Below are positions 9,578-22,615 of a stretch of 64,000 nucleotides of DNA, one piece after another. Positions within the stretch are counted from its first letter, which is position 1. Every line of letters begins with the position of its first letter. Origin of the DNA: Chaetoceros tenuissimus (taxonomy: Eukaryota; Bacillariophyta; Thalassiosirophyceae; Chaetocerotales; Chaetocerotaceae); the NCBI GenBank assembly GCA_021927905.1, contig BLLK01000045.1, positions 1,178,001-1,242,000 on the forward strand, read 5' to 3'. The translations under genes and the position numbers were made by a program. The notes under the pieces are model-generated. The model saw only the letters and a program-made list of their open reading frames with translations, made no database searches and was not told the DNA's origin.

Positions 9578-12500
9578 ATGGGGAAGGATATTGAGGCAAT
9601 CTTGATCCCAAGCGATGGACCGCTCTGGCTCTTATCACCATCTCAAAATGATGAACCATTCAAGAAACAAGCTTGTGATCTATTACAGTCCTCTGATCTT
9701 AATTCTCTAGAATACAAAACAATTCAAGAAATCGTACATGCTTCAACCATAAAACAACAGCTGAATACTCTTCGAGCATATAGAAGTACTCTGCTTAACA
9801 TAAAGGGACAACTCGCTAGCATCTCGGATGAACGTAAAAATGGATTGTGTGGTGTTTACAGACTGTTGTTGGAAGTGGGGTTTTCAAATGACACACCACA
9901 TCCTTTAAAGAGAGCAAGTCAAGCATGTCTAGTTGCTATGCAGGGTATTCTTGATTCAAAATCATTGGATAGCATTCATAAATCTGTGGTTTGTTCACTT
10001 TTCAATACACAATTGTTGTGGAAAAATCCAAATAAGACGTTGTTTGACACTGTTGCATTTGATTCTACCCTCAATGTGATTTTGAATAAAGAATCCAACT
10101 ATGTATTGGAAGTTTTCAATTTATTGCTACGTGAAATTGAAAGAGGGGATATCTTGTCTATTATTGAAAGCTATGGTGATGGCGATGATGTGGTTGGTGT
10201 AGTGAGTGTTCAAGTGATGAGTGCGATCGAAAATGGAGTCGAAATCTGTGATAGTCTCAAATTATTCTTAAGAAATGATGAGAGATTGCTTCAACTGGCT
10301 CTGGATAATGGGCATGAATTCAAACAAGAATTACTTGAAAGTATGGCTAAATTGCGAACTTTTGTCGAGATTTTATTGAGATGTAAAGCCACTTCGCCTG
10401 ATGCTTTGAGCGTCTGCTCCGTCACATTGAGCCAATTATTTCTCCTACATTCCAGAATTGAGGGTTTAAGTGATGATGAATTGATTGTTAAAATCCGGAG
10501 TCTAGTAGATACTGTCATTGGAGGAAAAGAAAAAGATTCATGTTTTGAGTTATTGACTAATTTGCCATCTTTGAACAAATTATCTATTGTGAAGGGCTTG
10601 GTTGGCACTTTAACGGATAGTACTCTCTCAGAAAAAAGTAGTGAAAACGGTGAAATCTTCTTACTTGATCCTTTTGGCAACCATATTTTGCATGTTGCCG
10701 ATGTCGCAACTGAGAACAGCGTTCGGTTATTAGCGTTGAAAGCATTAGAAACAGTGTTAGGTCGTTGGAAATCTATTATATCAAGTCGAGATGATGCTGA
10801 AATTAACTTTGAAGCGAGAAAGTATGCTGATAAAGTTCTACAAGTTGCATTATCTACCTGGGAATCCCCACCTAGTAGAAGGATCGGAAGTGCGATTCCA
10901 AATTTATTCCAGAGCATTGTGAAATTAATGGATGCTCTTGATCAAAAGGACCATGGTTCTAAAGGAAAAATCAAATTTATTGACAATCTAGTCATCAAAA
11001 TTCTCTCTCAGCCGTCAACGCGAAAAGGGAAATATGTTGCTCTAGATGCTTTGCTTCCAAAAGTAGGGGCTTCAAAACTGTTGGAACTAGCAAACTCGTC
11101 TGTTGGATCATCTTCTTCTGCTCTTGTATCATCCTTTTTATCGGAAATAGGGCGAAGAGGCAACAGTGCAGGAGCTGTAGCTGAGTTACTTGCGAAAATA
11201 TTATCAATGCTTCTTATTGAAATGCATAAAAAGGCCGGTATAGATTTAGACGTGCATCAAGATGGCAACAAAAAAGATCGCAAAAAGAAAAATAAGGTTT
11301 CTAGTGTTGAAGCAGAGACTGGTGACGGCCAAATTCAGCAAGATGCTCTAGTTTTATTGAAGGAGTGGAACGTAATATGGGCATTACCTCTTGCCCATTC
11401 TTTAATTCAGTCAACACATGCATCCAGGACGCAAATAGCGTCTTTTTGTTTCCCGTTGATAACAACTTTTGTTGGTGGAAAAGGAAATAAAATGCTTGCA
11501 TCCCAAGCATTTGCATTTTTATTACAAACTGTTCAAGATGAGGTGTCATCTTCCTTTCTTGATAAAGAGGCTTTATTGTGGACAAAATTGGAGGTACGTT
11601 CAATACAGCGGTGTCTCTTGAACTTTTGAACAATTCATCTTACCTTGACTATCCCACCAAAGATTGTGAGACATGCAAACCAATCAAATCTCCTAAAAGC
11701 AGGCCAATCTAGTAAAATGCTCACAAAAGCTATTTCAAAAGCATTGCCTTTAGAAGAGGTAGAGACAACTTTATTCCATGAAAATAATCGATTACGCTTA
11801 GCAGCCTTCAAGGTTCTCTCTTCTGTGATTCCCTCATACTGCGAGCGTTCAGATCAGGAAAATCTCCAAATAGAAGCCGACTTGTGGAAGAAATCTCTAC
11901 CTTATTCCTCCAAATGTGCAGACAAGGCATATATTATTTCTTTGACCCAAAGTCTATGTTCATTTTTAGATAGAATGCTGAATGCAGAGTCTAATGAAGA
12001 CAATGACTCAAGTGGAAGTCTCTTGTTAAACTTTGTCTGTGACTATCTTATCTCCGAGATATTTATTAAGCAAGTAGCATATCCAGGAACCGTAGCAGAG
12101 AAGGAAAAGTGGTCACTTTCTATGATCGATTGCATTATTGGTTTTGGATCATGTGATCTAACTACTTTATCCAAACAAATGAAAGTTCGAAAGTACTCCC
12201 AAACCAAAAAAATGTCAGCAAAACAACACTCCCTTTGTAAGATGATAATGAAATCTATCATCTCTACTGATGTAATTGCAACTCTTTTGTCAATGATGCA
12301 CTCTATGTGGGATAACACACGATCCTCGGTGTATGATGTGCTGATGGATATTTTGAAGTATGCATTTCAGAATTCTGTCGCCCTACCTGAGTTTTTTTCA
12401 AATCATGATAGTTGTAAACTTTTTTACGCCAGAGCCGTGCATCTCGCATCTTCTCCTCGTCAACGTGAAGCAGACACCGGAGCAAGGATGATTTCAGCAT

Positions 12501-15500
12501 TGTGTTACACAAGTCACGATCGATATAATTTCATGAAAAAATTATCAAAACTATTGGAAGTTCGCCTAACTATGATGGAGTCTGCACTTGCTGTTGTAAA
12601 TGACAATACCGATCTTTCTGAATCTGGAGATCTTTCGCTTGAGTTGCCTCTTGCACATGGTCTAATTCAATCCAGTAGGCTCATTATTGATAGAGAACCA
12701 TTTCATGAGGTATCATGTTGCGAGGAACTATACCAGAAACTCACCACAATTTGCTTCAATGCAATCAAAATTTCGTTAACTATTGTCGCTGATATGAAGG
12801 AAGATACTGATGAGAATGAAACAAGTGATGAAGACTGGAGAAACTCTAAATCTAAGAAAAAGGCTAATGTGCCTCTCAATGTGAATACTGGGGCAATTGG
12901 TAAGTTCGGAAAGGATTTGTTATTAAAATGGAAGAAAATGTTCTAAATAATCATTGAATGCACTCTTCCTGCAGGTGCAAATGGAACGTTTTCTTCGTTG
13001 ACATCGGTCAATGAGGATGAAAAGAAAATCAGATTATTGAAGCAAAGAGTTGTAATGGGCACATGGCTCCTAATTAAAGAGGCGTGTGCTACACTTGCAT
13101 CTGTGATAGAAGCAGCTCCTTCCGTTGATTATGATCTTCTCTCGACTGCGGGCTCTCTCCTTCTATCTACTCTCACCTCCTTGAAACATCAAGGTGCAGC
13201 TTTTGCCGCTCATAAGTCTCTGCAAAGACTGTGCGTGTTATGCTATTCCGGAAAAAGCCTAGATAACAAAGTGCGAAAACTCCCAACCAAGTGGATTGAG
13301 TCTCTGCCTTATGATATTTCATCCAAAGAAATCGTTAGAGATTCTACATTGAGAAGAAGTACTGGATATGGCCTCGGCTTCCTCTCTGTTTTAAGATCTG
13401 AAAATGTTTCCCCAAAGTTTCTTTTTACTCATGCCTTGTCACGTGTTATCCAACTTTCTTTGCCTCCCTGCAGTCGCATGGCTACTGAATTACAAAATTG
13501 GAACAAGTCCGGTTTGGAAATGTTCGTTTTTGGGAAATACATGGATCATGCTACAAAAAATAATATATTCGTCCCAGAAAGTTCTTATCATGTAAGTAAT
13601 TTCTAGTATCTTTCCTTCTTGTGCATATTTCAATGTTGGAATTCACAATACATTTCTTTTTAGGAACGGACCCGAATTCACGCTCTTAATATCCTCCGAC
13701 TTGTGATTTTAGATGCACCTCTGGCTGGTGATATAAATGAATTCATTGGTGACAGCATCATATCCTCTCTAATCGGATATAAAGATGGATCGTGGGCAAT
13801 CAGAAATTCGGCAACAATGTGCTTTGCAGCAGCAATGTTACGAGTTGTCGATGCTGATAAAAATGCTGATATGTCTTTCAGCATAGCAACAGATACTCGT
13901 GTAGCCAGTGCTGTAACGTGTAAGGAGCTGTTTCGGAGTTATCCACAATTAGTGATTTGCCTTCTGTCTGTGCTGAGGGAAGAAAATACAAAATCAAATC
14001 CACTTCATCCGACTCTATTCCCAGTTTTACTGCTACTAGCTCGTCTGCAACCCCTCACCATGCAACGTGTTGATCCTGGTGATGATGATTTGCCACAGCA
14101 ATTTGTAATTCCAATTATAAGTAATTTGGGACATGTTCATCATAAAGTACGTTTGGCAGCTGCTCGTGCTCTAGTCGTTCTTTGCTGTGATGATGACATT
14201 GGAGGCAAAGCTGTAAATTCTAGAGCACGAATTCTACAAATGTGCGTGGAAAAACTTTCTCCTTTCCAAAAGCAAGAAAGAATTGCTTCGCATAATTTTG
14301 ACGAAGGGCTATTACTTGCAATAAAATTTCTCTTGAGGTCATCTAGTGCTCCAACGAAATATTTCAACGGAAATCTACTTCGTGCAATCAAATACTTCAG
14401 TACTTTAGGAGATTACTCGCTTCGGACACCACCTTTTTGTTCTAAGGTAGCTCTAGATATATGGTACGAAGTCTCTTACAAGAATAAGTCAAAGGAAAAT
14501 ACCATTTGTGAAATGGATCAGTCCTTACTCCGCACAGCACATAGAGTTTTAGGCTACGTCGAAAAATGCTCTAAATATGCACACGCTACCATAGGGATTT
14601 CACAATTGGCACAGTCAGCTGTTCAAGTGATTAGCAATATTTCGTTCGAGAAAATTTTTTCTCCTTCGACTGTGTCAGAAGAACGCATGCAATATTCAAA
14701 ATTTGTACAGCTTTGTTTTGAAAGTGATAGCTTCGATGCAATGCTTTATTCAGTGAAAGCATTCAAGAAAGGCATATATGATAAAGTCGAAGAGATGAGA
14801 TGTGATAGAGTATTGTCAAACAACATCAAGATAGATATCTTAACTTGTGTTGGGAGACTATCTATGCAAGCCCTCAATACAATAATCTCACGTGATGGTT
14901 TTGGCGCGCATGTACCAACTTGTAGACGCCTGTGTCGCATTTCTTTGGAAACAACTCATCTTGTCTATGCGCTCACAGATTCATTTTCATTCTCAGATTA
15001 CTTTAACATTCCAGTTTTAGATCTTTGGACTTTGTCTATAAAGCTGCAAGAAATGAGTGGTTTCAACTTGACTGGAAACAATATTGAGCCTGAGAAATTG
15101 AGTGGTGGTAATGGGTTATCTGGTAGTACGGTTGAGCTCTTTGCTTTCCTCATCCGAGAAATAATTGAGGTAGAACACGGACTCGATATTTCAACCAAAG
15201 TGGCAGCATTTACTGAATTGATCGAACAAGCTACTCATCCTTTATCGAACTGGAAAACTCGTTACAGTGCTGCAATTGCTACGAAAATTAGTGGGATTTT
15301 TGAGGTGCCACTAGATTTATCGCATTCGTTAAACTCAAGCTGTAGACGTATATCTTTGAGACTATTGGAACTTTTACAGGATAGTGATGAAGATGTCCGT
15401 CGTGCCACAAGAAACGTATTGCAATCTCCCGAAGGTCGCTCCTTCCTACCGAGGGTTATCAACCTTGAAGAAATATCATCGCAAGTAGTCAAACGTTTTG

Positions 15501-16144
15501 CTTCACCAGAGCTTTACTTGACTTTACTGAGCCATTTTGTTGCCCTCTGTGATGAGCTGAAAGCAAAGCTCAAAAAGACTATGAAGGAATATTCCTTCAC
15601 AATTCATGCGCCAAAGCCAGAGGATGTACTCAATATTTGCACCGATCGTAAAATATTCGAGGAGGAGGATCCAAATCCACATGCAGAGGTTTTGGTGACA
15701 ATTCAAATGTTGGCTAGTATGTTGTCTGAGTTTCCAAAGGATTTTGCATTCTGTAGTGATACCTCCAATGAAATTTCGCAAATATTCGCTCAATTTAGCT
15801 CGGACTTTGAACAATTATTTGATACAATATCCTCAATGAGAACGAATACAAGCTCTCCTGATTTTGCTCACAATCTGTCTTTTGATGCGAATACTTTTGC
15901 TTTTACACATGCAGTCGTCTTGGGAGTCGCTTTGGGCATAAGGCGCGGTGATCTGGACAACTCTATTCTGTCGAAGAGTGCAAATTCAATGGCTATAGAT
16001 GGATACTTACTCCACCCATCATTGGTGCATGTGCTACAGGCATTGGATACTTCTAAAGATGATAGCGGTTGTATTACTTCTACATTGATCAAGAATACAT
16101 GCTTTTTACTACCCAGCTCAAAATTGAAGCATGAGTTTTCTTGA
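9578..16144 (+). CDS. THADA / Trm732-like HEAT-repeat protein (DUF2428)
   Basis: Four exons: 9578-11593, 11663-12899, 12975-13591 and 13664-16144, with introns of 69, 75 and 72 nt, all GT-AG and all phase-consistent. They encode 2116 residues, close to human THADA (about 1950). Residues 1050-1400 hold the DUF2428 region: RRSTGYGLGFLSVL, then RTRIHALNILRLVILDAPLAG and the signature DGSWAIRNSATMCFAAAMLR, followed by LHPTLFPVLLLLARLQPL. The rest is alpha-helical HEAT-like sequence. The yeast member Trm732 partners the Trm7 methyltransferase for 2'-O-methylation of position 32 in tRNA; animal THADA also affects metabolism. A cytosolic tRNA-modification scaffold is therefore the best guess. The frame extends 45 nt upstream but only through non-ATG codons, so MGKDIEAILIPSDG is taken as the start. 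A linker at exon 1 (GNKKDRKKKNK) is lysine-rich. Confidence 0.88.
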
Positions 16145-16467
16145 AGACAATTTTTCAACTGTTTATACGAAGATATAATATGATTGCTAGTTTACTTTCG
16201 ATAAAGAAAAGCTATGAAAAACAGCAACGATTATAAAAATATGAATAATTCTAAGGGTTTGCAGTGATTGTCTTTTTCTTTTTCATTCCCTAGAATCTTG
16301 GAACTGGTAATGTAGCCTTCTACTCAGGATAAGATAAGGATGCATGTAGAATGTAGTTGTACCGGTATTTGGTTCGAATAGAATGCAAATTGTGAGTAAA
16401 TGAATATGTATAGTGAATTGATGTCGTGGTTGACTTATATTCATGCCCATTTGAGTCTGCTAGCAAA
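16145..16467. other. Convergent 3' intergenic region
   Basis: A 323-bp AT-rich spacer between the 3' ends of the THADA-like gene (+) and the ankyrin channel gene (-). I see nothing else in it. Confidence 0.5.
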
Positions 16468-19400
16468 TCAGCAAGTGGCTTCTGAAAGCTTTTCAATTCT
16501 TTGAAGAAGAGTTAACATATTAGACCGATCCTCGGCCAAAGTTTCCTTTAGATCTGCGATATTTTCGGCAAACTTTGTTTCCATCAAACGAATCTTTTCA
16601 GCCATGTCTTCAATATCTCGTGTTTGTACCTGTACAGGCTTGTACTCAATAGGACCAAAGAATAGATATTCTTTTAGACCAGACGGCCAGAACAGACCTC
16701 CGGTTACAAATCCCAAGATTAGAATGAATGGGAAAGTATAAGAAAAAGAAACAAAACCATGAAACTGATCAACCATCCCAACAGTTTCTTTAGAGGATTG
16801 TGAATTTGTTCTCGGCGATGAGCACCAATCATAACTTTTCTAAATCCTTCCGATGGCGGAATGATCTCATTCCATTGTGCAACATTTAAAAATGCGTACA
16901 TTCCCTTGTAAATGGTAGTTTGTGATCGTCATCACCACTTTCAAACCAAACTATTAGCTTGAAACATTGGGGAAAGTTTTCCCATGCGTCTGTAGCTCTT
17001 GTGTCCCAATGTGAGAACATTCTTCTCTGAGGGTTTTCTTTTAAAGAGCTCAGTAGAACTTTTCTCATGGCCTCAAATTGGAATTGCTTACCTTTTCTGC
17101 ATCTTTTTGGGTTGAGGAACTTTTTAATATCGCTGACTTCATCTATGAATCTAAGTCTACCAAGCCAAAAGGCATTTTCACTGTTGCCTTCAACTTTGAC
17201 AAAAGAGTCATTCACTACAGCGATAAGAATGTTGAGAAGCACAATTCCTATCACAGATGCAAACAAAAGGCTCAGCCCAGACGACAATCCACTTGGTGCA
17301 TTGAAGAAAGCAAAATCTCCACTTAGTAACATCGCAAAAGAATGAAAATACGATTCGTTAAGATAGCATGTCCATCCTCCATTTGTGTACTCATCACTCT
17401 GCACATTTGGGCCATCTCCCGAACTAGGGCAAGTAATACCATCCGGAGGACCTGCGGCAAAGAACATGTGAGCAAAGGTCATCACAATTACAATAGTGAC
17501 ATAAATAAATGGGGTAAGTCGTTTTGTTATCTATTTGGATCGCGATAGAATTCACTCGTGAGATGGTATCTGATTAAATGATGATAAAAATACACAGATC
17601 AAATACTCACCGACACAAGAGCGCTGACAAAAACTTTGATGTTGTAAATTACATTACTGCACACAAAGACCAGTCTGACCCATGATATTCCAATGCAGGA
17701 GATGAGTAGGTAGAGATTAGTTTTTGCTTCAAAATCATTAAAAAATGAAGCAACAGTCCAACCTACAAGTACTATCTGTGCCAAATCAACGATATTTGAA
17801 GGATCACTCATATATGCCCAGAAGGAAGACGAAAAAAACTGAGTTGCTTCGCGGAATGATACCCAACATAAACTCACAACTAGCAGAGTTCTCAGAGATG
17901 AATAAAGATTCAGATCGTCGGCAGCTTCATAAGAGTAAATCCAAAGAGTGAGAACTTGAATAATTATGTCAAGGAAAATGACAAAAAGTGCAGTTGGTTC
18001 AATTGCAAGATGGTTGAGCGCAGTCCGAACATATTTTCCTCGGAGTACTACTGCTCGCTGCTGATAAGGAAGGTCTCGAATGTTTGCGAGGGTCTTTGTT
18101 TGAATTGTGGAACCTGTTTTGTCATGCTCATACATCAACTCTTGTAGATATAAAATCTGCTCTTCTGGAAAATTAGAATTCTCATTGACCAAACAGTCAA
18201 GAGGACAGTCTCCATCATTATCCTTAAGGAAGAGAAGAAGGTGATTATTATTTTGGACCAGGAGATCAATGACATCGAGTGGTGTGGATGCATTAATGGA
18301 ATGAAGAGGAGTATTTCCATTATCATTCTGTGACAAAATTAGCTCATCTCTTGCCGCTCCTGCTGCATCAAGTATTGTTTTGATGATTTCAAAGTCGACA
18401 CAATTTTCACAGCAGTAGTGAATCACCTTATTTCTATGATCATCCTCTGCGAACAACAAATGTCTCCCACCAACTTCAATGAGTGCTGCTACTGTGTCTA
18501 ATTTGGCATCCTTTGTGGAACAAGCTGTATGTAGTACACTTTGATTGTTAGATCTGCGATGTGATACTATTTTTTTTCCACCCCTCTCTAGAAATGGCAT
18601 CACCAAACACGCAGGTGCTCCTTTTGCACATGCCAGGAATAACCCATTTGCGGCTTCATCACTTCGGATGAAGTCATCGCCTAATGCATCGAGTAGGATT
18701 ACCAATATGGAAGGAGTATCATGTGTCAAACAAGCATAGTATAAAGCCGTGTAGCCATCCTCATTCTTTTTCAAGATGAGATCTTTCCTTCCAGCATTTA
18801 CAAGAAGTTGAACTAAGTCCGGGCTTGCTTCATTTGCACAAGCATGGTGTAGGGCTGTCCAACCCTGATAGGTCGCTCTACAAACAAGGTTGCTTGGACC
18901 GTAATCTAGCAACATCTTTACCACAGCTGGGTCGCCTGCAGATCGGCAGCAAAAGTGGAGCGCAGTGAACCCATTCCCATCAATCTCATTTATGAGATCA
19001 GTCCCACCTCGCTCAAGGATTAACTTCACAACACTTTCATGTGCATAGTGAGAGCAGGCGGAGTGCAATGCAGTCATTTGGTCTTCGTCCTTACATCGAA
19101 GAAGTTCTGCACCTCCAAAATTAAGTAACTCTCTAATTATGTTGTCATTTGCGTCATATCGGCAGGCATAGTGTAGAGATGTTTGACCTGAATTATTCCT
19201 CTCATCAATCACATCTTTCCCCCCAATGGTGATTAGATTGAGAAGAATGTCTGGTGGAGCTCTTTTAAATAGAGCGACGTGCAAAAGGTTGTCACCATCA
19301 CCATCTTTTACTTCGATTCTCTCTATGATATCTTCTCTAGAAGCAGTGGATACTCGAAGGACCTGTCTCACCTCGTCCCATGAGCTCGCGTGAATAAGTT

Positions 19401-19695
19401 TGGGTAGAATGTGATGTCCAAGGCCTTCAATCAAAAGTCTCTCCACCATATCTTGTAGATCGACCTCATTCTGACTGGATGCATCAGTAATCTCATCATT
19501 TTCATCAGCTACATGCCAAATCGAGCGTCCTTTCGCTGGTTGCTGAAAAGAACCAATGTTTTTGTTTGCTTCTTTTTGGTCTTGCTGTTTGTGTGGCATG
19601 TCATTAGCTCCTTTCTCTTCGTCGGCTTGCCAGTCAGCATCTTGTGGATTCTGAACTTTGTCATCATCCCAATTTTCTTTTTTATTATATTCCAT
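16468..19695 (-). CDS. Ankyrin-repeat TRP-like cation channel (reading frame interrupted)
   Basis: Exon 1 (19695-17611) joins exon 2 (from 17530) across an 80-nt intron with clean GTGAG and TAG sites. Residues 125-505 are about eleven ankyrin repeats (units such as GQTSLHYACRYDANDNII). A six-segment membrane region follows, starting near residue 560, with a pore-like FHSFAMLLSGDFAFF and the last helix GIVLLNILIAVVNDSF. This is the architecture of TRPA-type channels. A cytosolic tail ends in a coiled coil (16468-16620). The frame shifts by one missing base in two places: near 16890-16905 (before GMYAFLNVAQWNE) and near 16740-16760 in a T-rich run (before YTFPFILILGF). The sequence on both sides still looks conserved. 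Assembly indels, short introns or a recent pseudogene are all possible. The start is the ATG of MEYNKKENWDDD; no in-frame ATG lies just upstream. Confidence 0.72.
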
Positions 19696-20386
19696 GATCA
19701 AATAGAATTAATTGGTTGTATTATGCGATTCAATCCCATTGTCATCAAGAGGGAATACACTTCCTCAAAACTGCTAATGCTTCTCAAAACAAAAAGAATA
19801 CTTTTTTCTTTCTAGTTTACAATGCTTGGCATAAGTAAAAGTATCTACTTGACATAACCAAGGAAAACTTACAACTCCATGGAAACTTCATACTTTTGGG
19901 AACCAGAACCCTAAAAAAGCGTAACAAAATACACACTCAACAATGCTATTCATTTTGGATTGAAAATGTATGCAGAGAATGAACGACATTTCGACCTGAT
20001 TCAAGATTACTTACTTGTGCACTGCATTCAGAAAATACTCAAGTACGTAGACTACATGAACTAATGCTATGTTGACAGTAGTACATAAATGATACGAGTA
20101 ATGGAAATGAGGTTGAGGCTTCTATTCTTCTGATGTTGTTGGAGGGAAGTTTTTAGGAAAGGTACGTTAGTACGTACGTATCTCCGTATGTACTTACATA
20201 CTGAATTATGAAAAATAATGTTCTTTGACATCATCATCAGCCACCAGAGAAGATTGCTTGGCACACAGCTTGCTGGTGAATTTCAATGTAACAAAACTAA
20301 CATAAGGTGACGGTGGTATTAAAGTCTCCATCCATACTTAATCCTCATTGAGCGTATGTACATGTCCCTGCTGTCCTATTTCCAAA
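19696..20386. promoter_or_regulatory. Divergent promoter region channel / RING gene
   Basis: 691 bp between two divergent genes. It holds a TACGTACGTA palindrome at 20171-20180 in a stretch rich in TACGTA and GTATGTAC words. The RING frame remains open back to 20348 through a non-ATG codon only. No other gene seen. Confidence 0.45.
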
Positions 20387-20929
20387 ATGATCGATGTGGA
20401 AACCTTTCTCGGCATAGTTGTCATTTCATATAGTAGACTTGATCCAGCTTATGCTTATCCTTTCTTCCGAGGAAGTAAAGGAATTATTGACAGTGATGAG
20501 ATGTCTGTGCAAGGCAATGAGTTCCAAGAACAATCTGAGAGGGAACTTTTAATGGGAATTGATAAGACTTTATACCCTCACATGATAATGGCTGCTCTCA
20601 TAGCACTAGCAATGTTTGTTGGAAGCTTAGTTTGGTGCAAGACTATTTACGATCAAAGAAATGAGCCAACAGAAGAAGAAAAGATAGAGATGAAAAGAAC
20701 TACGCTGAGAGAGCATTTTACAACCACAAAAGCACCAAAGACCGAAGAAATGCCAATTTCATGCCCAATCTGTCATGATGAATATCAGGGAGACGATCAA
20801 ATAGCGTGGTCAGATAATGATGAATGTAAACATCATTTTCATACTGATTGTATCATGGAATGGATGATGAAAGGGAATGATGATTGTCCAATGTGCAGAA
20901 ATATTTATGTTCATATTGACCCTCTTTGA
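20387..20929 (+). CDS. Membrane-anchored RING-H2 finger protein
   Basis: A 180-residue single-exon protein. A hydrophobic N-terminus (about 5-15) may act as a signal peptide. A clear transmembrane helix (MIMAALIALAMFVGSLVW) lies near residues 65-85. The C-terminal RING-H2 domain (about 132-175) has the full ligand set: CPIC, then CKHHFHTDC, then CPMC, spaced as C3-H2-C3. Proteins with one membrane helix and a C-terminal RING-H2 are usually E3 ubiquitin ligases of the endomembrane system (ATL-like); the cytosolic face would hold the RING. The substrate is unknown. The start was set at the first in-frame ATG (MIDVETFLG). Confidence 0.8.
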   Translation: MIDVETFLGIVVISYSRLDPAYAYPFFRGSKGIIDSDEMSVQGNEFQEQSERELLMGIDKTLYPHMIMAALIALAMFVGSLVWCKTIYDQRNEPTEEEKIEMKRTTLREHFTTTKAPKTEEMPISCPICHDEYQGDDQIAWSDNDECKHHFHTDCIMEWMMKGNDDCPMCRNIYVHIDPL

Positions 20930-21217
20930 TGTTACAAATAGCTTGCTATGATATGATGCGAGGATTTGATCAGTCACCAGCCAGAAACTTTCGTAATCTA
21001 CTCTATGAATTGTTTATATTCAATGCTTCAATGAACGCTTGTAATTTCGTCGAAGAACGTCCCACGTTCCAGTTGAAAAGTAGTTGTACTACAGAGCGTA
21101 TTAGAAATGGAACCCTGAGAGATGAAGGTTTGGGCGCCCAAAAGAGGATACATCAGAAAACAAGGAATCTTTGGAAGTCATCAAGTTGCCTGACTTATTA
21201 TTAAATTTTTATTTCAT

Positions 21218-22615
21218 TTATTTGTAGACTTTTATACCTTCAACAATTTGGCCGACGTCAGTACCTTCAAAAGCAATATCATAAATACATTTGATAAGAG
21301 GAAATCTATGTAATAATCCTCTTGATTCAAGAACAATATGTACTTCTCTGCATGCTAGTGTCCCTTGTAGCTTTTGCCCATTTAATAATTCTTTTTCAAC
21401 CTCATACCATAGGTGTTCGCAGTCGTTTCCATCCAACTTTTTTCTATCTGATGCAAGTCTTCTCCTCGCATATTCCTCTGCACATTTTCTATTTCTACCA
21501 CCATAGCATGTTGTGATGAGATCGGCGATTCCGCAACTCTCAAGAAACGTATCAGTCTTGACACCTTTGAAGAACATCTGGGAGAAAGATATCATCTCTT
21601 TTAATCCTACACGTAGGAGAGAAGCCTTGGTATTATTGCCAAACTCGAGGGCATCGATGAATCCTGCACCCAGAGCGATTACATTTTTCAGTGCTCCAGC
21701 TAATTCGGCTCCAGCAACATCTTTTACATGTTGAACATGTAAAGTTTTTGAATCAAAGATCAGGCGGGTTCTTTCATTCATATCGATTCCTTTTCTGGAA
21801 TCAAAGTCACATGCGAGGGTTGACTCTGAAACTTCGTTTCTAGCAACATCTTTCGCGACATTAGCACCCATCAACACACCACACTGAAACTTGAAGTGGC
21901 AATCATCAAAAGAGGAACTTAAATTTTCTTCTATTGATTTTGATATGAGAACGGGCACCTTTTTTTCCAAGTCAAAATTCATTCCCTTCATGAGACTCAC
22001 ACCTCGAGAGTGGGAGGGAATATAACTCTTCATCCTTCTAAGTATTCTCGGAAGAAATTGATGAGGAATTACAAATATGATAAGGGATGCATCACTACAC
22101 GCTTTGGCAAGATCTGGTTCAGCACGTAGATTATGGGGTAGCTTGATGTCAGGAAGGTACTTCACATTTTCATGTTCCTCATTGATGATTTCAGAAAGCT
22201 TTTTCATATCTCCTTTGTATTGAATATCTTCATCGTACACCCACATATTCACAATGGGATCACAAAAACTTAAGCGCTGCGCATTATTGGCGACTGTGAT
22301 GGCAATAGAAGTACCCCAATTACCAGAACCAATGATACAAACCTTTTCTCCAAGACTCGCCGATGGAGGGATATTGATCATGGATGTGACAAATTTGTCT
22401 AGACCTGCATGTCGAAGTCTACTGTAGAATTTTTTATTTAGAAAGCCCATAAAAGTTTTCTTAAGTCTTATGAGCTGAAACCAGATATGTTGGCTCATAC
22501 AGCCAAGTGATTCCTGGTTTGCACAATTTGGTAGGGGTGAGTTTGATGATTCAGAATCTGATATGAGTAGATCTGATGAGTCCTTTCTTATAACTGTTGT
22601 CTCTTCTATTTTCAT
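21218..22615 (-). CDS. NAD-dependent glycerol-3-phosphate dehydrogenase
   Basis: Single exon, 465 residues. Reduces dihydroxyacetone phosphate to sn-glycerol-3-phosphate with NADH, feeding glycerolipid synthesis or glycerol production. The Rossmann motif is GSGNWG (96-101), followed by the GPD-specific LPHNLRAEPDLAKAC and VIPHQFLPRIL. The substrate-binding part includes VKDVAGAELAGALKNVIALGAGF with its catalytic lysine, and LITTCYGGRNRKCAEEYAR. It is of the eukaryotic GPD1/Gpd1p type. The first ~88 residues precede the dehydrogenase fold and are not conserved; they contain KKTFMGFLNKKFYSRL but no clear signal peptide, so cytosolic or plastid location is open. The 5' leader contains five perfect TTCTTG units (plus strand). 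It may supply the acyltransferase 2.4 kb away with substrate, though co-regulation is only inference. Confidence 0.93.
   Translation of the reverse strand: MKIEETTVIRKDSSDLLISDSESSNSPLPNCANQESLGCMSQHIWFQLIRLKKTFMGFLNKKFYSRLRHAGLDKFVTSMINIPPSASLGEKVCIIGSGNWGTSIAITVANNAQRLSFCDPIVNMWVYDEDIQYKGDMKKLSEIINEEHENVKYLPDIKLPHNLRAEPDLAKACSDASLIIFVIPHQFLPRILRRMKSYIPSHSRGVSLMKGMNFDLEKKVPVLISKSIEENLSSSFDDCHFKFQCGVLMGANVAKDVARNEVSESTLACDFDSRKGIDMNERTRLIFDSKTLHVQHVKDVAGAELAGALKNVIALGAGFIDALEFGNNTKASLLRVGLKEMISFSQMFFKGVKTDTFLESCGIADLITTCYGGRNRKCAEEYARRRLASDRKKLDGNDCEHLWYEVEKELLNGQKLQGTLACREVHIVLESRGLLHRFPLIKCIYDIAFEGTDVGQIVEGIKVYK

Noticed and set aside
10291-10917. 208-codon minus-strand frame inside the THADA-like gene
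   Set aside because: Antisense shadow; the plus strand is clearly coding and homologous to THADA.
16145-16467. Possible tRNA: GGTTCGAAT at about 16370
   Set aside because: The flanks cannot form the clover-leaf arms; no other tRNA-like box pair was found in the window.
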